Below are positions 53,048-60,330 of a stretch of DNA of 60,330 bases, in pieces. The notes beneath the pieces were generated by a model. It was given only the letters and a program-made list of their open reading frames with translations. It made no database searches and was not told the DNA's origin. Source of the DNA: Chloroflexota bacterium (lineage in GTDB: Bacteria > Chloroflexota > UBA6077 > SHYK01); contig WHTR01000005.1 of NCBI GenBank assembly GCA_009377635.1, forward strand, positions 1 to 60,330. The letters run 5' to 3'. Position 1 is the stretch's first letter; every line of letters begins with the position of its first letter. Made by a program: the position numbers and the translations under genes.

Positions 53048-53053
53048 TATAAT
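53048..53053 (+). promoter_or_regulatory. Consensus -10 element before the GH18 gene
   Basis: A perfect TATAAT ends nine bases before ATG 53063, giving a leaderless or near-leaderless transcript. No good -35 hexamer is visible 16-18 bases upstream. It lies in the 189-base gap between the divergent coiled-coil and GH18 genes. Confidence 0.45.
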
Positions 53054-53062
53054 CTGCGCCCA

Positions 53063-54250
53063 ATGGCACATGTATTTCGCTTCGTCAGCGCGAGTCGAGC
53101 CCGCCGGCTCCTCACGGCAGCTGCCGTCGTCGTCCTTCTGGCTGCGACGCAGGTGTATCGACTGATCCCGGCTGAAGCGTCCCAATCTTCGCTCCACGCC
53201 CTGCAGACTGACCGCCCGCTCCGCATGGCGTACTATTTCCCGCTGGACCGGGCGTCGTTCGACTCGCTGCGCGAGAATGTGCAGCGCCTTGATGTCGTCG
53301 CCCCACACTGGCTGACGATGAGTGGCGACGGCCGCGTTCGGTCCTCGGAGGTGGGTGACGTGGTTGCCTTCCTCCGATCCTCAGAGGTGGTGGTCCTTCC
53401 GTCGGTCGCGCTTGAGAATCACGACGCGGCGCATCCCGTCCTCGGCGACCCCGCATTGTCAGCGATCGCCATGGACGAGCTGGTAGCGGCGGCGTCGCAA
53501 TGGGACGGGCTGGCGCTCGATTTCGAGGGCGTCGATCCTGCCGATCGCGATGCGCTGACTGCGTTCATCCGGACGCTTGGCGATCGTCTGCGTGCGTCCG
53601 GCAAGGTGTTCGCGATCGCGCTCCCTGCGAAGAATGGTGACATGGTCACCGGCTGGTCAGGCGCATACGACTACGCGGCCATCTCAGGGGCAGCCGACCT
53701 CTACCTCATCATGGCCTACGGGTACCGCACGAGCGCGAGCTCCATACCGGGATCCACTTCGCCGCTTTCGTGGGTGGACCAGGTGATGGCATTCGCGGCC
53801 ACCCAGCTCCCGGTCGACCGGGTCATCCTGGGAGTGGCATTCTACGGATACGATTGGAACCTCGCGCAGGGGCCGCCGGCCCGCGCGCTGCGCTACGTCG
53901 ATACGGGGGAGGTGCTCGCGACGACCGGCGCAACCGCGCAGTTCGACCCGGAGGTCGGGTCTGCCACGTTCTCGTATGAGCGAGATGGTGAGGCGCATGA
54001 CGTCTGGTTCGAGGATGATCGCTCCGTCGGAGCAAAGCTTGACCTCGTGGCGAAGTATGGGCTCCGCGGTGCGGGTGCCTGGCGCCTGGGACAGGAGCAC
54101 CCAGGGACTTGGCGTCTGTGGGACGATCTCCTCAGCCAGAAGGTGGCGGGGGCCGCGGACTGCGCGCCAATCCAAGGGGCGAGCCTGGTCGCGGTGGGTC
54201 CGATCGTTGTGGCCTTTCTCGCAACGCTCTCTGGCACACTCAAACGCTGA
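53063..54250 (+). CDS. Exported GH18-family glycoside hydrolase (YaaH/SleL-like)
   Basis: A 395-residue protein with an N-terminal hydrophobic segment (LLTAAAVVVLLAATQVYRLI) as signal or anchor. It is followed by a TIM-barrel of the GH18 type seen in spore-cortex and peptidoglycan hydrolases. RMAYYFPLDRASFDSL opens the barrel; the catalytic DxxDxE region reads DGLALDFEGVDP near 155; LYLIMAYGYRTS near 213 and the terminal AGAWRLGQEHPGTW are typical. A second hydrophobic stretch near the C-terminus may anchor it. Probable substrate is peptidoglycan or another GlcNAc polymer. Its end overlaps the convergent aag gene by 11 bases. Confidence 0.88.
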   Translation: MAHVFRFVSASRARRLLTAAAVVVLLAATQVYRLIPAEASQSSLHALQTDRPLRMAYYFPLDRASFDSLRENVQRLDVVAPHWLTMSGDGRVRSSEVGDVVAFLRSSEVVVLPSVALENHDAAHPVLGDPALSAIAMDELVAAASQWDGLALDFEGVDPADRDALTAFIRTLGDRLRASGKVFAIALPAKNGDMVTGWSGAYDYAAISGAADLYLIMAYGYRTSASSIPGSTSPLSWVDQVMAFAATQLPVDRVILGVAFYGYDWNLAQGPPARALRYVDTGEVLATTGATAQFDPEVGSATFSYERDGEAHDVWFEDDRSVGAKLDLVAKYGLRGAGAWRLGQEHPGTWRLWDDLLSQKVAGAADCAPIQGASLVAVGPIVVAFLATLSGTLKR

Positions 54251-54884
54251 GGCTTCTCTTTCGCCCTCCACGCCGCGAACGCGGGCTGCGTGCCCCCGAG
54301 ACGGAGCGGTTGCCGCGGATAAAGTAGCGCAGAGGACGCAGAGCCCACTCACCAGCGTAGTCCACGCCAATCCTCGGGCTGACGCCGACGTTCTCCGGCG
54401 GGATGGGCTCGCCCGGCGTGATCCCAAGCGGACTCACGGTCAGGTCCGCTCGGTTCCAGGCGCCGTTCAGCCCAAATGCCCGGCACAGCTTGCCCGGGCC
54501 GTCTGCGGACAGAGCTAGGCCGGCGATCGGCTCGACTGCGCGGAGTAGCACCGCGCACGGTTGCCCCACCTCCTCCGTCACGACGTTGAGACACCAGTAC
54601 ATGCCGTAGATCAGGTAGATGTACGCGTGCCCGGATTCCTCGTACATCGGGGCCGTGCGTTGCGTTTGGCCTCGCCACGCGTGACAGGCCCGGTCCAGCT
54701 CGCCAAGGTAGGCCTCGGTCTCGACGATCCGCCCAATCCTTGGCGCCGCGTCGGGTAGGCTGAGGGTGAGGTCGCGACCGAGCAGGTCGCGCGCGACCTC
54801 CTGCGTCGGACGCTGATAGAAGGCACGGGGAAGCGGAGCTGCGGGGGAGCCGGGCCCGGGCACCGAGGGCTCGGAGGTGATCAC
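54240..54884 (-). CDS. 3-methyladenine DNA glycosylase (AAG/MPG family)
   Basis: Removes alkylated bases such as 3-methyladenine. The 214-residue protein has the family segments FYQRPTQEVARDLLGRDL, GRIVETEAYLGELDRACHA with the catalytic glutamate near 55, YIYLIYGMYWCLNVV near 90, and GPGKLCRAFGLNGAWN near 128. The length is normal. The C-terminal 20 residues are Arg/Gly-rich and partly overlap the GH18 stop. GTG 54884 is the start. It is the last of the minus-strand dnaG-kinase group. Confidence 0.92.
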   Translation of the reverse strand: MITSEPSVPGPGSPAAPLPRAFYQRPTQEVARDLLGRDLTLSLPDAAPRIGRIVETEAYLGELDRACHAWRGQTQRTAPMYEESGHAYIYLIYGMYWCLNVVTEEVGQPCAVLLRAVEPIAGLALSADGPGKLCRAFGLNGAWNRADLTVSPLGITPGEPIPPENVGVSPRIGVDYAGEWALRPLRYFIRGNRSVSGARSPRSRRGGRKRSLSV

Positions 54885-54969
54885 GCCTCCGCCCTCATCG
54901 CCCAGGCCGGTGCTTGATCGTAGGGTACGTGCCGCGAAACGGGTGGATCGTCATGGACGTCACGCTTGC

Positions 54970-56007
54970 CTACCCGCCCCCGCCCTGGAGCGCGGCGCTG
55001 CACAGCGGCACCAGCCCGAGAACGAGGATGAAGGCGATCAGACCGAGGGCCACGATCGGCCAGGTCTCGCTGCGGCGCCGAGCTGCGGGACCGACAACGC
55101 TCCCTGTTCGCTGCCCATGTGTCCCGGCGACCCGCGCGAGGGGTGGAGCGTTGGGCTCGGCTGCGCGGACCAGCCGCGTGGGCTGCTCCGCAAAGTCATC
55201 GAGCTGGAGAAGCTCTCGGGCGAGCTCAGCGCCCGTCGAAGGTCGTCGCCCCGGGTCCTTTTCCATCGCATGGAGAATAGCGCGCTCCACGCTGGGCGGC
55301 ACCGCAGGGTTAAATCGTGAGGGTGGTGGGGGCGGCTGCGTGACATGCTTCGTCGCGATCTCGATGGCGCTCTCCCCCTCGAACGGCAGTCGGCCTGTTG
55401 CGATCTCGTAGAGCACGACGCCCAGAGAGTACAGATCCGAGGCCGGCGTCGCGGGAGCCCCGCGAGCCTGCTCAGGCGACAGATAGTGCGCGGTCCCGAG
55501 GACGCTGCCCGCCTCAGTGAGGGATGCGCTCCCCCTCGCAACCGCGATTCCAAAGTCGACGAGCTTGGCTGCCCCTTCAGAGCTGACGAGGATGTTGTGT
55601 GGCTTCACGTCTCGGTGCACCATGCCTGCCCGGTGCGCGTAGTCGAGCGCCGTGGCGATCTGGACACCGATATCGATCGACATGTCGACCGTGGCCTCGC
55701 CTCTTCGGATGAGGTCCTTGGCAGACTTCCCTTCGACGAGCTGCATGACGATGAAGTGATTGCCACCTTCTGTGCCGACATCGTAGACGTCGACAATTCC
55801 GGGATGGCTCAGGGCAGCGATCGCGCGAGCTTCTCGCTCGAAACGGGCGACGAACCCCTGGTCGGCCGCGTACTGGGGATGCAGGACCTTCAGGGCAACG
55901 CGCCGGCCGAGCGCGGTGTCCTCGGCGACGAACACGCGCGCCATGCCACCGGTCCCGATCTCGCGCAGAATGCGATAGCGGCCGGCGAGAGGCTTCCGCT
56001 CATCCAA
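54970..56007 (-). CDS. Serine/threonine protein kinase (PknB-like, without external sensor domain)
   Basis: A 345-residue kinase. The glycine loop IGTGGMARVFVAED near 18, lysine in VALKVL near 39, catalytic HRDVKPHNIL near 131, DFG near 151 and SPEQARG activation-segment end near 176 are all present, so it should be active. The kinase domain ends near 280. A single membrane helix (TWPIVALGLIAFILVLGLVP) lies at the very C-terminus with only about ten residues beyond it, so unlike PknB it has no PASTA or other sensor. TTG 56007 is supported by GGAGGTGA seven bases upstream. Confidence 0.92.
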   Translation of the reverse strand: MDERKPLAGRYRILREIGTGGMARVFVAEDTALGRRVALKVLHPQYAADQGFVARFEREARAIAALSHPGIVDVYDVGTEGGNHFIVMQLVEGKSAKDLIRRGEATVDMSIDIGVQIATALDYAHRAGMVHRDVKPHNILVSSEGAAKLVDFGIAVARGSASLTEAGSVLGTAHYLSPEQARGAPATPASDLYSLGVVLYEIATGRLPFEGESAIEIATKHVTQPPPPPSRFNPAVPPSVERAILHAMEKDPGRRPSTGAELARELLQLDDFAEQPTRLVRAAEPNAPPLARVAGTHGQRTGSVVGPAARRRSETWPIVALGLIAFILVLGLVPLCSAALQGGGG

Positions 56008-56031
56008 CGCTGTATCACCTCCACGCCCGGG

Positions 56032-58041
56032 CTATTCCGTTGGCCGCCCGAACTCCCTGTGTCGGAAGCGCGCTGGTACCGCGGCGACCCGCCGGCCGAG
56101 CGCACTCGGCCCTCTGGGCTGCTCGGCGTCCGTCCTGCGCAGTGCTGCCAGCTCGCGATTGTGCTCGAGGATCTTCGCCTTGATCTGGTCCGCTGCGTCG
56201 GGGTCCATGTCCGGTAAGAGTGCCGTCAGGTCGCGCAGCTCGAGTGTGAGGCGTATCGACCGGACCTGCCGCGCGATGGACTGGGCGGCTGCCGAAACCT
56301 GCGCGTCACTCAACGCCTCGACATCCCGCAGCAACTGGCGCACTCGCGCCGTGGGTTCTTCGAGCCACGGGTCTGTGACCAGGGCTAACGGATCGGGCCG
56401 CCATTCCCCGCGGCCTGTCGAACGCAGCGTCTCCGCGGCGCGCATGGCCAACGCCCGGGCCGATGGGTCCGCGAAGTCTGTTGTCTCCAGATCGATGGTT
56501 GGGAGACCGCGTTGGGCCGCGGCGACCAACAGTGCGATGGCGTAGTACTCTTCGCTCCCGCCGACAGGAGGCGCAGGAGGATTGGGATGAGGCCGGGGAT
56601 CAGCGGACTGCGGCCGGAAAGCCGGCACGTGCCGCCCTGTCTCCGGTGTCCTGGCGCCGGGTCCCGGGCCGGCGCGTCGGCCACTGGTCCCCAGCGCGCG
56701 GCCCTTGGCTGCTTCGGAGCGCACGCGCTCCGCGACCGCTGTTGAGTCGACGCCCAGGCGCTGGGCGCTGAGCTCGATGTAATGGGAGCGCTGGATCGGA
56801 TCAGCGATGTCGCGAAGGAGGGGGGCGAGCACGTCTGCAGCCTCGGCTTTGCCCCGCGCTGTTGAGAGGTCGTGTCGAGTCGCTACCCAGTCGAGCGCGT
56901 GCTCGACCACTGGACGGGCATTCGCGATGGCGGCGCGCCACTGGTCTGGGTCGCCGAGGATGACCTCGTCAGGATCCTTTCCCTGGGGCAGGGCGGCACT
57001 GGTAATGCGCGCGCGGGATGTCGCCTCGTACCGCACGAGGCCGCGCCAGGTCGGAACCGGGACAGCGGCATCGGCAAGCGCCGTGCGAGCCACCTCCGCG
57101 CCGTGCAGGGCCGCGCTCTCGCCGGCGGCGTCTGGGTCGAGTGCAAGACAGATCTCCGATGCGATCCGCGCGAGCTGCCGTAGCTGTCGGTCTGTTATGG
57201 ATGTGCCCAGGGTCGCCACGACGTTTCGGAATCCCTCCTGATGGGCGATGACGACATCGACGTAGCCTTCGACGACGACGGCTCGGCGCTCCTGGCGGAT
57301 TGCATCGCGGGCACTATGGATCCCGAAGAGTACCATCCCCTTGTCGAAGAGCGTCGTCTGTGGGCCGTTCAGATATTTCGGTTGCGCGTCACTGGCCAGC
57401 GCCCGCGCACCAAAGCTGACGATGTGGCCTTCGACCTCGCGGATGGGAAACATGAGGCGGCCCCGGTACCGGTCCCGTGGAGGTCCATCCTCGGGCGCAT
57501 ACAGGAGGCCGGCTGCCAGCAGCTCCTCCGGCGTGAAGCCCTGACTGAGGAGTTGCCGCTGCACCGCGTCGGCGCTGTCCGGCGCCAGCCCAAGGAGAAA
57601 CGAGCGGACCGATTCCTCCGAGATCCCGCGGCTCGCGACGATCTTCTTGCCCGCGGCGGAGTTGAGCAGGACGCTGTGGTAGTAGACCGCGGCCGCCTCG
57701 TTGGCGGCGTGCAGACGCCGATTGGCCTCCCGGCGCTCGTCGCTCTCCCGAGCGTATGAAACGGGAACACCGATTCGGTCCGCGAGGCGGCGGAGCGCCT
57801 CGGCAAAGGAGAGATTCTCGATCTTCATGAGGAACGAGAAGACGTCGCCTCCCTCCCCACAGCCGAAGCAGTGCCAGCGTCCGGTATCGGGAAACAGTAC
57901 GAAGGAGGGCGTCTTCTCGGTGTGGAACGGGCAGAGCGCCTTGAAGGTCCGACCGGCTTTCTTGAGTGAGACATACTGCGCGACGAGGTCGACGATGTCG
58001 ACTCCCGCCCGGACCTGCTCGACCGGCGATGCTTCCTTCAT
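56032..58041 (-). CDS. dnaG: DNA primase
   Basis: Makes RNA primers for replication. The 669-residue protein has the CHC2 zinc finger (CPFHTEKTPSF, then WHCFGCGEGGDV, about residues 37-65), the RNA polymerase domain, the TOPRIM motif VVVEGYVDVVIAHQEG near 255 with ALDPDAAG near 300, and a C-terminal DnaB-interaction region from about 480 onward, interrupted by a Pro-rich linker. Starts at ATG 58041, seven bases after the ppdK stop. A tight chain of ppdK, dnaG and the protein kinase suggests one transcript. Confidence 0.97.
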   Translation of the reverse strand: MKEASPVEQVRAGVDIVDLVAQYVSLKKAGRTFKALCPFHTEKTPSFVLFPDTGRWHCFGCGEGGDVFSFLMKIENLSFAEALRRLADRIGVPVSYARESDERREANRRLHAANEAAAVYYHSVLLNSAAGKKIVASRGISEESVRSFLLGLAPDSADAVQRQLLSQGFTPEELLAAGLLYAPEDGPPRDRYRGRLMFPIREVEGHIVSFGARALASDAQPKYLNGPQTTLFDKGMVLFGIHSARDAIRQERRAVVVEGYVDVVIAHQEGFRNVVATLGTSITDRQLRQLARIASEICLALDPDAAGESAALHGAEVARTALADAAVPVPTWRGLVRYEATSRARITSAALPQGKDPDEVILGDPDQWRAAIANARPVVEHALDWVATRHDLSTARGKAEAADVLAPLLRDIADPIQRSHYIELSAQRLGVDSTAVAERVRSEAAKGRALGTSGRRAGPGPGARTPETGRHVPAFRPQSADPRPHPNPPAPPVGGSEEYYAIALLVAAAQRGLPTIDLETTDFADPSARALAMRAAETLRSTGRGEWRPDPLALVTDPWLEEPTARVRQLLRDVEALSDAQVSAAAQSIARQVRSIRLTLELRDLTALLPDMDPDAADQIKAKILEHNRELAALRRTDAEQPRGPSALGRRVAAVPARFRHREFGRPTE

Positions 58042-58047
58042 GAGGCG

Positions 58048-60330
<2,283 letters not shown>

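Overview
The window is about 60 kb of GC-rich bacterial DNA. It most resembles a monoderm-type Chloroflexota genome (Thermomicrobia/Dehalococcoidia-like). The grounds are a Thr-Pro-rich membrane protein, many GTG/TTG starts, AAA-TPR-LuxR and HisKA_2/ANTAR regulators, and a siderophore system with lipoprotein receptors but no TonB-dependent receptor. The lineage is inferred from protein character only; no rRNA or tRNA gene was seen.

Layout. 1-7800 (minus strand): two membrane-protein genes at the edge, serine biosynthesis (serA plus a class V aminotransferase), a methyltransferase interrupted by one in-frame TGA followed by a SECIS-like hairpin, and a large LuxR-type ATPase regulator. 7850-16450 (plus): a compact S-adenosylmethionine cycle/methionine-salvage cluster (apt, mtnA, mtnP, a PfkB kinase, ahcY, metK) followed by two hexose-phosphate enzymes; apt is bracketed by 67-bp imperfect inverted repeats. 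16561-29431: an iron-trafficking-like protein, a penicillin-binding carboxypeptidase, a cytidylate-kinase-like protein, ilvE, Nudix and PuuD-like genes, a histidine kinase/response regulator pair, a tyrosine recombinase and a secreted metalloprotease.

29486-49886 is a 20-kb iron island. A small LuxR-type regulator and a siderophore ABC importer (binding protein, two FecCD permeases, ATPase, second binding-protein paralogue without a signal peptide) precede a complete NRPS-independent hydroxamate-citrate siderophore pathway. It has rhizobactin/schizokinen logic: diaminobutyrate aminotransferase, decarboxylase, two IucA/IucC-type synthetases, acetyltransferase, N-monooxygenase and MFS exporter. 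One synthetase gene carries a single +1 frameshift. Two Fur-family regulators then face a plus-strand set: a small ORF with an in-frame TGA (UGGC context), a DPSL-type ferritin, a Rieske protein, a two-domain multicopper oxidase and a ZIP-type permease. Together they could make siderophore, import iron, oxidise or move metal, and store it under Fur control.

50010-60330: a PdtaS/PdtaR-like two-component pair, a coiled-coil protein with a 49-residue membrane protein, a GH18 hydrolase, 3-methyladenine glycosylase, a PknB-like kinase, DNA primase and the C-terminal three quarters or so of pyruvate phosphate dikinase, cut by the window end.
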